Below are positions 1 to 12,000 of a stretch of 64,000 nt of DNA, in pieces (the first letter of the stretch is position 1; every line of letters starts with the position of its first letter). Source of the stretch: Archangium lansingense (GTDB lineage: Bacteria > Myxococcota > Myxococcia > Myxococcales > Myxococcaceae). The notes under the pieces are model-generated. The model was not told the origin of the DNA. It made no database searches and worked only from the letters and a program-made list of their open reading frames with translations. The position numbers and the translations under genes were made by a program. The stretch covers positions 9,098,501 to 9,162,500 of the forward strand of contig NZ_JAPNKA010000001.1 in the NCBI RefSeq assembly GCF_026626635.1, read 5' to 3'.

Positions 1-3000
1 CGCACCTGCAACCGGTGCCTGTCGGCGTGCCCGGTGAGCTCTTCATCGGCGGCGTGGGCCTCGCTCGCGGCTACCTCGGCCGTCCGGAGCTCACCGCCGA
101 GCGCTTCATCCCCAACCCCTTCTCCTCCGAGCCGGGGGCCCGTCTCTACCGCACCGGTGACAAGGTTCGCTGGCTTGCCGACGGCAACCTCGAGTACCTG
201 GGCCGCATCGACTTCCAGGTAAAGCTGCGTGGCTTCCGCATCGAGCTGGGTGAAGTGGAGTCCGTCCTCGTCCAGCACTCCTCAGTCCGCGAGGCCGTCG
301 TAGCCCTGCGCGAGGACACCCCGGGCCACAAGCGCCTCGTGGCCTACCTCGTGCCCACTTCCCCTCTCCCCTCGGGAGAGGGACGGGGTGAGGGTATCTC
401 GGGCCCAGGGTTGAATCCCGAGGCCGTGCGTACCTGGCTGCGACAGAAGCTGCCCGACTACATGGTGCCCTCGGCCTTCGTCTCCCTGGAGTCCCTGCCC
501 CTCAACTCCAGCGGCAAGGTGGACAGGAAGGCCCTACCCGCTCCGGACTTCTCCCGCTCCGAGCTCAAATCCGCTTACGCCGCGCCTCGTAACGACACCG
601 AACAACGCCTGTGCGACATCTGGTCCAAGGTGCTTGGCGCTCCCCAGGTCGGCATCCACGACAACTTCTTCGAGCTGGGCGGCGACTCCATCATCAGCCT
701 CCAAGTTGTCGCCCGTGCTCGACAGGCCGGCCTCGTCCTCACCACCCGCCAGCTCTTCCAGCATCAGACGGTGGCGCAACTGGCCCAGGTGGTGAAGTCC
801 GCCTCCGAGCCGCTGGGCGAGCAGGGCCCCATCACCGGCCCCGTGCCGCTCACACCCGTCCAGCACCACCTGCTGCGGCACGACCCGGCTCACGCGCACC
901 ACTTCAACCAGTCCGTGCTCCTGGCCTCGCGTCAGCCTCTAGAGCCGTCGCTGCTGGCGAAGACTCTCCAGCACCTGCTCTCCCACCACGATGCCCTGCG
1001 TCTGCGCTTCTGCCAGCACGAGGGCTCCTGGCTGCAGGACAACGCCGGCCCCGAGGAGGCGTCCTTCCAGCTCCTCCAGGTGGACCTCTCCACCACCCCC
1101 GCGCACGAGCAATCCGCCGCGCTCGAAGCCGAGGCCTCTCGAGTGCAGGCCAGCTTCGACCTTTCTCAACCGCCCCTGCTGCGCGCGGTCCTCTTCCACC
1201 TGGGCCAGGGCCAGCAGCGCCTGCTGCTCGCCGTCCACCACCTCGTCATCGACGCCGTCTCCTGGCGCGTGCTCCTGGAGGATCTCGAGACCGCCTACGC
1301 CCAGTTCCAGCAGAGCGGCTCGGTGACGCTGCCCGCCAAGAGCACCTCCTTCCAGTCCTGGGCCCGCCGCCTGCGTGACTACGCTCGCTCCAAGGACCTC
1401 GCCGCCGAGGCACCGCTCTGGATGGACGAGGCGCGTGAGCAGGTGGCCCCGCTGCCCACCGATGCCTCCGGGCTCAACACGAACGCCTCCGAGCGCTCCG
1501 TCTCCGTGCGTCTCGACGCCGAGGAGACCCGGCTGCTGCTCCAGGAGGTCCCCTCCGCCTGGCGCGCGCACATCAACGATGTGCTGCTCACCGCCCTCGC
1601 GCAGGCCCTCCGCGAGTGGACAGGCCAGTTCCAACTCCTGGTCCACCTGGAAGGCCACGGCCGCGAGGAGCTCTTCGGCGACGTGGACCTCTCGCGCACC
1701 GTGGGCTGGTTCACCTCCTTCACCCCCGTGCTGCTGCCGCTGCCTTCTGGCGGCTCGGCCGGTGACTGCCTGCGCTCCGTGCGCGATTCGCTGCGCCGCC
1801 TGCCCCACCACGGCATCGGCTTCGGCCTGCTCGAGTGGATGGGCCCGCCCGACGTGGCTCAGCAGTTCCAGGCGCTCCCCGCGCCCCAGGTGGCCTTCAA
1901 CTACCTGGGACAGCTCGATGCCACGGCCGCCGCCAGCCGCCTCTTCTCCCTGGCCTCCGAGTCCTCCGGGCCGCATAGCGCGCCCTTCGGCTCGCGCCTG
2001 CATGTGCTGGAGGTCAACGGGTCCGTCCTCGGCGGGCAGCTGCAGCTTGCATTCAGCTACAGCGCCCACCTGCACCACGCGGCCACCATCGAGTCGCTGG
2101 CCGGGCGCTTCCTCCACCACCTGCGCGCACTCATCTCCCTGCGCACCTCCGAGGACGCCCGCCGCTTCTCCCCGGGTGACTTCCCTCTCGCCTCGCTCGC
2201 CCAGCCGTCGCTCGACGCGCTGCTGCGTCATGCCGGGTCTGATGTCGAGGACCTCTACCCGCTGTCCCCCACCCAGCAGGGCATGCTCTTCCACTCCCTG
2301 CTCTCCCCCGAATCCTCCACCTACTTCGAGCAGCTCTCCTGGACGGTGACGTCCGCGCTCGACCTGCCCGCCTTCCTACGAGCCTGGGACGCCTGCCTCC
2401 AGCTCCACCCCCTCCTCCGCTCCTCCTTCCACTGGGAGGGGCTCGATTCACCGCTCCAGGTGGTCCACTCCCGCGTCGAGCTGCCCTTCGAGCTGCTCGA
2501 CTGGAGCACGCTGCCCATCACGGAGCAGCAGGGCCGCTTCGAGCAACTCCTGCGCGAGCAACGTCAGCTCGGCTTTGACCTGCGCCGCGCGCCTCTCATG
2601 CGCCTGACGGCGGTGCGCCTGGCAGATGGCTCCCTGCGCTTCCTCTGGAGCCACCACCACCTGCTGGTGGATGGCTGGAGCCTGGGCCTCCTCATGAAGG
2701 AGGTCTTCTCCCTCTACGACGCCTTCCGGGCAGGGCCCGCGCCGCAGCTCCCCTCCAGGCCGTCCTTCCGCGACTACATCGCCTGGCTGTCGCGCCGCGA
2801 TGCCTCCGGTGACGAGGCTTACTGGCGTTCCTACCTGGAGGGCTTCTCCTCCTCCACGCCCCTGCCCGCCGACACACACGCCGCACCTGCACAGGGTCAG
2901 CAGCCGACGCAACCCACCCTCGAGCTAAGTCTGTCGCCCGAGGCCACCGCCTCCCTGCAGGCCTTCGCCCGCCAGCACCAGCTCACCCTGCACACCCTGG

Positions 3001-6000
3001 CCCTCGCGGCATGGGGCCTCGTGCTCTCTCGCTACTCCGGCGAGCAGGATGTCGTCTTCGGCAACACTGTCGCAGGCCGGCCGCCCGAGCTGCCCGGCTC
3101 CGACGCCATGGTGGGTGTCTTCATCAACTCCCTGCCCATCCGCGTCCAGCTCCCGTCCAGCACCTCGCCGCTGGTGCCCTGGCTCCAGTCGCTCCAGGCC
3201 CAGCAGCTCGAGCAGCGCCAGTACGAGCCCTCTCCACTCGTCCAGGTCCAGGCCTTCAGCCAGGCGCCCCGCGGCACGCCGCTCTTCGACTCCCTGCTCG
3301 TCTTCGAGAACTACCCTCTCGATGCCTCGCTCCTGGCCTCGTCCATCCAGGTCCGCGACATCCAAGGCTTCGAGCGCACCAACTATCCGCTCACGCTCTC
3401 CGTCCTGCCCGGCGCCGCCCTCCGCCTGCGCGCTGTCTACGACTCGCCCCGCTTCGAGCCCGCTTCCATGCAGCGGCTGCTGGAGCACTGGCGCTCGGCC
3501 CTGCTCTCCCTGGCCTCCGCCTCTCGCGTGGATGAGGTCTCCCTGCTCTCTGAAGCCGAGCGCCATCAGGTGCTCGTGCAGTGGAACGACACCTCCGCCG
3601 ACTTCCCGGCCGAGGCCTGCATCCACCACCTCTTCGAACAGCAGGTGGCCCTCCGCCCCGATGCCATCGCCGTCGAGTTCGGCGACCAGCGCCTCACCTA
3701 TCGCCAGCTCGAGGCCCGCTCCAACCAGCTCGCCCGCCTGCTGCGCGCACACGGCGTCGGCCCCGATGTGCTGGTGGCGCTGTGTCTAGAGCGCTCGCTG
3801 GAGCTCATCGTCTCCCTGCTGGCCATCCTCAAGGCCGGTGGCGCCTACCTCCCGCTGGACGCCTCCTATCCCGCTCAGCGCCTGGCCTTCATGCTCGAGG
3901 ATGCTCCGCCTCTCCTCCTGCTCACCTCGCGCGCCCTCCTCCCCCAGCTTTCCCTTCCTGCCCCCATCTCCACGCTGCTCGTCGATGAGGTGAACCTCGC
4001 AGGGCTGTCCTCCTCCGCTCCCGCCTCTGGCGTCACCTCCCGCAACCTCGCCTACGTCGACTTCACCTCGGGCACCACCGGCCGTCCCAAGGGCGTTGCT
4101 ATTGAGCACCGCTCCGTCCTTCGCCTCTTCCACGGCATCCACTACGCCAACCTCGGCCCCGAGGAGACCTTCCTCCTCATCGCCCCCATCTCCTTCGACG
4201 CATCCACCCTGGAGCTCTGGGGCCCCCTCCTCTTTGGCGGCCGTCTCGTCGTCTTCCCGCCTCAGTCTCCCAGCGACCTGGAGCTGCTCTCCCAGGTACT
4301 CACCAAGCATCAGGTGACGACTCTCCACCTCACCGCGGGCCTCTTCTCCCAGGTGGTGGAGCACAAGCCCGAGTGCCTGCGCGGCCTGCGCCAGCTGCTC
4401 ACCGGTGGTGACGTCGTCTCCGCTCCCCACGTGCGCCGCGTCCTGGAGTCTCTCGGCATTCCCGTCACCGCCTGCTACGGCCCTACTGAGAGCACCCTTT
4501 TCACCTCCTGCTTCCGCATGTCTCGGCCCGAGCAGGTGGGCTCGGCCGTCCCTATCGGTTCCCCCATCGCCAACACCCAGGTGTACCTGCTGGATGCTGC
4601 TTTCCAGCCCGTGCCCGCTGGCGTTCCAGGCGAGCTCTTCATCGGTGGCGACGGACTGGCTCGCGGCTACCTCTCCCGCCCTGAGCTCACCGCCGAGCGC
4701 TTCCTCCCCAATCCCTTCGGAGCCCCTGGCACCCGCCTCTACTGCACGGGCGACCTGGCCCGCTGGCGCCCTGACGGTGCCCTTGAGTTTCTCGGCCGCA
4801 TCGACAACCAGGTGAAGGTGCGTGGCTACCGCATCGAACTGGCCGAGGTGGAGTCCGCCCTGCTGGCACATCCCTCCGTGCGCGAGGCCGTTGCCCTCAT
4901 CCGCGAGGACGTGCCCGGCGACAAGCGCCTGGTGGCCTATTTCACCTCCGAGTCCAAGCAACTCGACGCATCCACCCTGCGTGCCTTCCTCCAGCAGCGG
5001 CTGCCCGAGTTCATGCTGCCCTCGGCCCTCGTTCACATCGAGGCGCTGCCGCTCACTTCAAACGCCAAGGTCGATCGCAAGGCCCTGCCCGCTCCGGACG
5101 GAGCGCTCGCGTCCGCCGCTGACTACGTCGCTCCTCGCAGCGAAACGGAACAGCAGCTTGCCTCTGTTTGGGGCGAAGTGCTGCGCGTTGAGCGCGTGGG
5201 CCTCCACGACAACTTCTTCGAGCTCGGCGGCCACTCGCTGCTGGCCACCCAGGTCGTCTCCCGCATCCGCTCCGCGTTCGGTGTGGAGTTGCCCCTGCGC
5301 GCCCTCTTCGAGGCCCCCACCCTCGAGGCGCTCGCCAGCACCATCGCGGCCTCCACCCGCACCACGCCCACCCTGCCGCCCCTGCGGCCCGTGTCGCGCC
5401 AGCAGCCCCTGCCCCTGTCCTTCGCACAGCAGCGGCTGTGGTTCCTCGATCAGCTCATCCCCGATAGCGCGCTGTACAACATGCCCGCCGCGCTGCGGCT
5501 GGAAGGCACGTTGGACACGGCCGCGCTGGAGAAGAGCCTCTCCGAGCTGGTGCGCCGCCACGAGGCCCTACGCACCTCTTTCCCATCCGAGTCCGGCCAG
5601 CCCCTCCAGGTGATTGCGCCGCCCTCGCCCATGGCTCTGGAGCGCGCCGACCTCAGCGCCCTGTCCGCCGCCGAGCGGGAAACCGAAGCCCGTCGACGGG
5701 TAGAGGAAGAGTGCCGCCGGCCCTTCTCCCTTGCCCGCGGTCCGCTGCTGCGCGCCCTGCTGCTCAAGCTGACCGACACCGAGCACGTGCTACTGCTCAA
5801 CATGCACCACATCATCTCCGATGGTTGGTCCATGAGCGTGCTGGTGCGCGAGGTGGCCGCCCTCTACCAGGCCTTCTCCCAGGGCCTGCCCTCGCCTCTG
5901 CCCGAGCTTCCCCTCCAGTACGCTGACTACGCCGCCTGGCAGCGCCAGTGGCTCCAGGGTGAGGCGCTGGAAGCGCAGCTCTCCTACTGGCGCCAACAGC

Positions 6001-9000
6001 TCGCCCACGCGCCCCAGTTGCTGGAGCTGCCCACCGACAAGCCCCGGCCCGCCGTGCCGTCCTATCGCGGCTCCCTCCTCTCTCGGGTCATGCCTCGTGC
6101 ACTCTCCAAGGCGCTCGAAGCACTCTGCCAGCGCGAGGGCGTCACGTCCTTCATGGCCCTGCTGGCCACCTTCCAGACGCTGCTCTCTCGCTACTCCGGC
6201 CAGACAGACGTCCTCGTCGGCACCGACATCGCCGGCCGCACCCATGCCGACACCGAGGGCCTCATCGGCTTCTTCGTCAACCAGCTCGTCATGCGCGGGG
6301 ACCTCTCCGGCAACCCCACCTTCCGCGAGCTGCTCAGCCGCACCCGCCAGGTGGCCCTCGGCGCCTACGCCCACCAGGACGTCCCCTTCGAGGAGCTGGT
6401 GCGTGTGCTCAACCCCGAGCGCAGCCTCTCTCACGCTCCTCTCTTCCAGGTGAAGCTCGTCCTGCAGAACGCTCCGGCTCCAGAGCTGCGCCTGCCTGGC
6501 CTCACCTTCCGCAGCGCGCAGAGTGCCACTGGCGCCGCCAAGTTCGACCTCACCCTCTTCGTTGACGAGACTCCCTCTGGCCTCTCCTTCGTCTGCGACT
6601 TCAGCACCGACCTCTTCGAGCCCAGCACCATCTCCCGTCTCATGGAGCACCTGCAGGTGCTGCTGGAAGCGGCCGTCTCCAACCCCGACTCCCGCCTCTC
6701 CTCCCTTCCCCTTCTCACTGAGGCCGAACGCCAGCTACTCCTTGTCGACTGGAACGACACTCACGCTCCCCTCCCCGCCGACACCTGCGTCCACCACCTC
6801 TTTGAGTCTCAGGCCCGACTCACTCCAGACACCCTCGCCGTCTCTTTCGGCGACCAGCGCCTCTCCTTCCGTCAGCTCGACGAGCGCTCCAACCAGCTCG
6901 CACACCACCTGCTCTCCCTCGGCGTCGGCCCTGACGTTCGCGTCGGCCTGTGCCTCGAGCGCTCCCTGGAGATGGTTGTCGGCCTCCTCGGCGTCCTCAA
7001 GGCTGGCGCCGCCTACGTCCCCCTCGACCCCTCCTACCCCTCCGAGCGCCTGGCCTTCATGCTTCGCGACTCGCTCACTCCCATCCTCCTCACCCAGCAA
7101 CACCTCGCCGACGAGCTTCCCGTCCAGAGCGAGTTCCTCGTCTGCCTGGACTCCGATTGGGACTCCATCTCCTCTCAGCCCTCGCACTCCCCCAACGTGC
7201 GCGTGCTCCCCGACAACCTCGCCTACGTCATCTACACCTCTGGCTCCACCGGCCGCCCCAAGGGCGCCATGTTGGAGCACCGCGGCGTCGTCAACTACCT
7301 GCTCTGGTGCACCCAGGCCTACTCCATTGCCCAGGGCAACGGCTCTCCCGTCCACTCCTCCCTCTCCTTCGACCTCACCGTCACCAGCCTCCTGGCCCCT
7401 CTCATGGTGGGCCGCCCTGTCCTCCTCGTCCCTGACTCCCAGGGCTTCGAGGGCCTCTCCCAGGCTCTGCTCAGCGGCGACAACTTCAGCCTCGTCAAGC
7501 TCACCCCCAGCCACCTGCGTCTGCTCCAGCAGCAGCTTCCCTCCGACAAGGCCGCTGGCCTCACCCGCTCCTTCATCATCGGCGGCGAGGCCCTCACCTC
7601 CGACATGCTCGCCTTCTGGCGCACGCATGCTCCCCTCACTCAGCTGGTGAATGAGTACGGCCCCACCGAGACGGTTGTCGGCTGCTGCGTCCACACCGTC
7701 TCCGCCCATGATGCCGCCGCCGGTGCTGTCTCCATCGGCCGCCCCATCTCCAACACCCGCCTCTACCTCCTCGACTCTCACCTGCAGCCGGTGCCCGTAG
7801 GTGTCCCGGGTGAGCTCTTCATCGGCGGTGTCCAGGTGGGCCGCGGTTACCTCGGCCGTCCGGAGCTCACCGCCGAGCGCTTCCTCCCCGACCCCTTCTC
7901 CTCCACGCCCGGTGCCCGCCTCTACCGCACCGGTGACAAGGCTCGCTGGCTGCCCGACGGCAACCTCGACTACCTGGGCCGCATCGACTTCCAGGTGAAG
8001 CTGCGCGGCTTCCGCATCGAGCTGGGCGAAATCGAAGCCTCCCTGGAGCTTCACCCCCAGGTGCTCCAGGCCCTCGTCCTGGTGCGCGAGGACTCCCCCG
8101 GTGACAAGCGTCTGGTGGCCTACGTGGTGCCCACCGCCTCCACTTCCCCTCTCCCTCCGGGAGAGGGACGGGGTGAGGGTATCTCGCTCCCCGGGTTGAA
8201 GCCCGAGGAGCTGCGCACCTGGCTGCTGCGGAAGCTGCCCGAGTACATGGTGCCCTCTGCCTTCGTCTCCCTGGAGTCCTTGCCCCTCACCTCCAATGGC
8301 AAGGTGGACAGGAGCGCCCTGCCTCCTCCTGGCTCCGCACTCACGCCCGACGCCGGGTACATCGCCCCTCGCAACCAGACCGAGCAGCAGCTCGCCTCCA
8401 TCTGGAGTGAGGTGCTGCAGCTCGAGCGCGTGGGCATTCACGACAACTTCTTCGAGCTCGGTGGCCACTCTCTGCTTGCCACCCAGGCCATTGCTCGCAT
8501 CCGCTCCGCCTTCAGCGTCGAGCTCCCCGTACAGGACTTCTTCGAAGCTCCCACCGTCGAGGCGCTCGCCCGTGTCATCGACGCCACCACCCGTACCACG
8601 CCCACCCTGCCGCCCTTGCGGCCCGTGTCGCGCGAGCAACCCCTGCCCCTGTCCTTCGCCCAGCAGCGGCTGTGGTTCCTCGATCAGCTCATCCCCGACA
8701 GCGCGATCTACAACGTGCCCTCTGCGCTGCGGCTGGAAGGCACGCTGGACACGGCCGCGTTGGAGCACAGCCTCTCCGAGCTGGTACGCCGCCACGAGGC
8801 ACTGCGCACCACCTTCGCCTCTGAAGCCGGTCAGCCCCTCCAGGTGATTGCTCCGCCCTCGCCCCTGGCGCTGGAGCGCGCTGACCTCAGTGCCCTGCCC
8901 ACGCACGAGCGTGAGGCCGGGGCCCACCGTCTCCTCGAGGAGGAGTGCCGCCGGCCCTTCTCCCTGGCCCGCGGCCCGCTGCTGCGAGCCCTGTTGCTGA

Positions 9001-12000
9001 AGCTGTCGGACACCGAGCACGTGCTGCTGCTCAACCTGCACCACATCATCTCCGATGGCTGGTCCATGGGCGTGCTGGTGCGTGAGGTGGCCGCCCTCTA
9101 CGAGGCCTTCTCCCAGGGCAAGCCCTCACCTCTGCCCGAGCTTCCCCTCCAGTACGCCGACTACGCCGCCTGGCAGCGCCAGTGGCTCCAGGGCGAGACG
9201 CTCGAGGCTCAGCTCTCCTACTGGCGCCAGCAGCTCGCCCATGTACCCCGGTTGCTGGAGCTGCCCACCGACAAGCCCCGTCCCACCGTGCCTTCCTACC
9301 GCGGGGCCAACCTCTCCCGGCTCATGCCTCGTGCACTCTCCCAGTCGCTCGAGTCGCTCTGCCAGCGCGAGGGTGTCACCTCCTTCATGGCCCTGCTGGC
9401 CGCCTTCCAGGTCCTGCTCTCGCGCTACTCCGGCCAGACGGACATCGTGGTGGGCACCGACATCGCCGGCCGCACCCACGCCGACACCGAGGGCCTCATC
9501 GGCTTCTTCGTCAACCAGCTCGCCATGCGCGGGGACCTCTCCGGCAACCCCACCTTCCGCGAGCTGCTCGGCCGCACCCGCAAGGTGGCCCTCGGCGCCT
9601 ACGCCCACCAGGACATCCCCTTCGAGGAGCTGGTGCGTGTGCTCAACCCCGAGCGCAGCCTCGCCCATGCGCCCATCTTCCAGGTGAAGCTCGCCCTGCA
9701 GAACACCCCCGCTCCCGAGCTCCGGCTGCCCGGCCTCACCCTGCGAGCCGAGGAGAACACCACGAGCGCGGCGAGGTTCGATCTCACGCTCTACGTCAAC
9801 GAGACCGAGCAGGGCCTGGCCTTGCTGTGTGACTACAGTACGGACCTGTACGAGGCCAGTACCCTGGCCCGTCTCATGGAGCACCTGCAGGTGTTGCTGG
9901 AGGCGGCCATCGCCAATCCCGACCTGCGCCTGTCCTCGCTGCCCTTGCTCACCGAGGCCGAGCGGCACCAGGTGTTGCGCGAGTGGAACGACACTCACGT
10001 ACCCCTGCCGGTGGACACCTGCATCCACCACCTCTTCGAGTCCCAGGCGCTGCGCACGCCGGATGCGCCCGCCCTGGGCTTCGAGGGCTCCTGGCTGACC
10101 TACCGCGAGCTGAACGAACGCGCCAACCAACTCGCCTGGCGCTTGCGCCACCTGGGTGTCGGGCCCGAGGTCCGCGTGGGCCTGTGCTCCGAGCGCTCCC
10201 TGGAGATGGTGGTGGGCCTCTTCGCCATCCTCAAGGCCGGCGGCGCCTACGTGCCCCTCGACCCCTCCTACCCTCGCGAGCGCCTGGGCTGGGTGATGGA
10301 GGATGCCCGTCCCGCCGTGCTCCTGGCCCAGCCCGCCCTGCTGCCGCGCCTCCCGCAGGAGCACGGTGCCTCCGTGGTGTCCCTGGACCTCGATGACGAG
10401 GTGCTGCGCGGCCAGCCCACGCACGCGCCCGCGCCTCTGGCCAGCCCGGACAACCTCGCCTACGTCATCTTCACCTCGGGCTCCACCGGCCGTCCCAAGG
10501 GCGTCCAGGTGCCCCACCGCACCGTGGCCAATTTCTTCACCGCCATGGAGGCGAGCCTGCACAGGCCCGAGCGCGGTGTGTGGCTGGCCGTCACCAGCCT
10601 CTCCTTCGACATCTCCGTCCTGGAGTTGCAGTGGACGCTCTCGCGCGGCTTCTCCGTCGTGCTCCCGTCCAACACCCTGGGCACCGGCTGGCTGGCCAAG
10701 GCCGTGCGCCAGCACTCCGTCACCCACCTCCAGTGCACGCCCTCCATGGCGCGAGCCCTCCTGCTCGAGGCCTCTTCCTCCGAGGCCCTGCGCTCGCTCC
10801 AACAGATGCTCGTGGGCGGCGAGGCCATGTCCGCCGAGCTGGCGCGCGAACTGCGCCAGCGCGTGCCCTCCCTGCTCAACATGTACGGGCCTACGGAGAC
10901 CACCGTCTGGTCCTCCACCCACTGCGTGCCCGCTCAGCTCGACGGCCCCGTCCCCCTGGGCACGCCCATCGCCAATACCCAGCTGTACGTGCTGGATGAG
11001 CGCATGCAGCCGGTGCCCCTCGGCATCTCCGGAGAGCTCTTCATCGGCGGCGAGGGAGTGGTGCGTGGCTACCTCGGCCGCCCAGACCTTACCGCCGAGC
11101 GCTTCGTACCGGACCCGTTCAGTGCCACGCCCGGTGCCCGGCTCTACCGCACGGGAGACCGGGTGCGCCGCCGCGCCGACGGCTCGCTCGAGTTCCTGGG
11201 CCGCATCGACTTCCAGGTGAAGGTGCGCGGCTACCGCATCGAGCTCGGCGAGATTGAGACCGCGCTGCAACAGCAGGCCCAGGTGCGTCAGGCCGTGGTG
11301 GTGGTGCGCGAAGACTCCCCCGGCGACAAGCGCCTGGTGGCCTATGTGGTGCCAGACTCCGCCGGGCAGCCGCCCTCCGTCACCGCCCTGCGCGACTTCC
11401 TCCAGCAGCGGCTGCCCGAGTACATGGTGCCCGCGGCCTTCGTCTTCATGGAAGCGCTGCCCCTCACCGCCAATGGCAAGGTGGACAGGAAGGCCCTGCC
11501 CGCTCCGGACGGGGCGCTCATGGCCACCGCCGAGTACGTCGCTCCTCGCAATGAGACGGAGCAGCGGCTCGCCTCCGTCTGGAGCGAGGTGCTGCGCGTC
11601 GAGCGCGTGGGCCTCCACGACAACTTCTTCGAGCTCGGCGGCCACTCGCTGCTGGCCACCCAGGTCGTCGCCCGTATCCGCTCCGTGTTCGGGGTGGAAC
11701 TGCCCCTGCGCGCCCTCTTCGAGGCCCCCACCCTCGAGGCGCTCGCCCGTGGCATCGACGCCAGCACCGGCTCCACGCCAGCGCTCGCCCCTCCCCCGCT
11801 ACAGCCCGTGTCGCGCCAGCAGCCCCTGCCTCTGTCCTTCGCTCAGCAGCGGTTGTGGTTCCTCGATCAGCTCATCCCCGACAGCCCTCTGTACAACCTG
11901 CCGGCGCCCCTGCGGCTGGAGGGCACGCTGGACACGGCCGCGCTGGAGAAGAGCTTCTCCGAGCTGGTGCGCCGCCATGAGGCCCTGCGCACCTCCTTCC

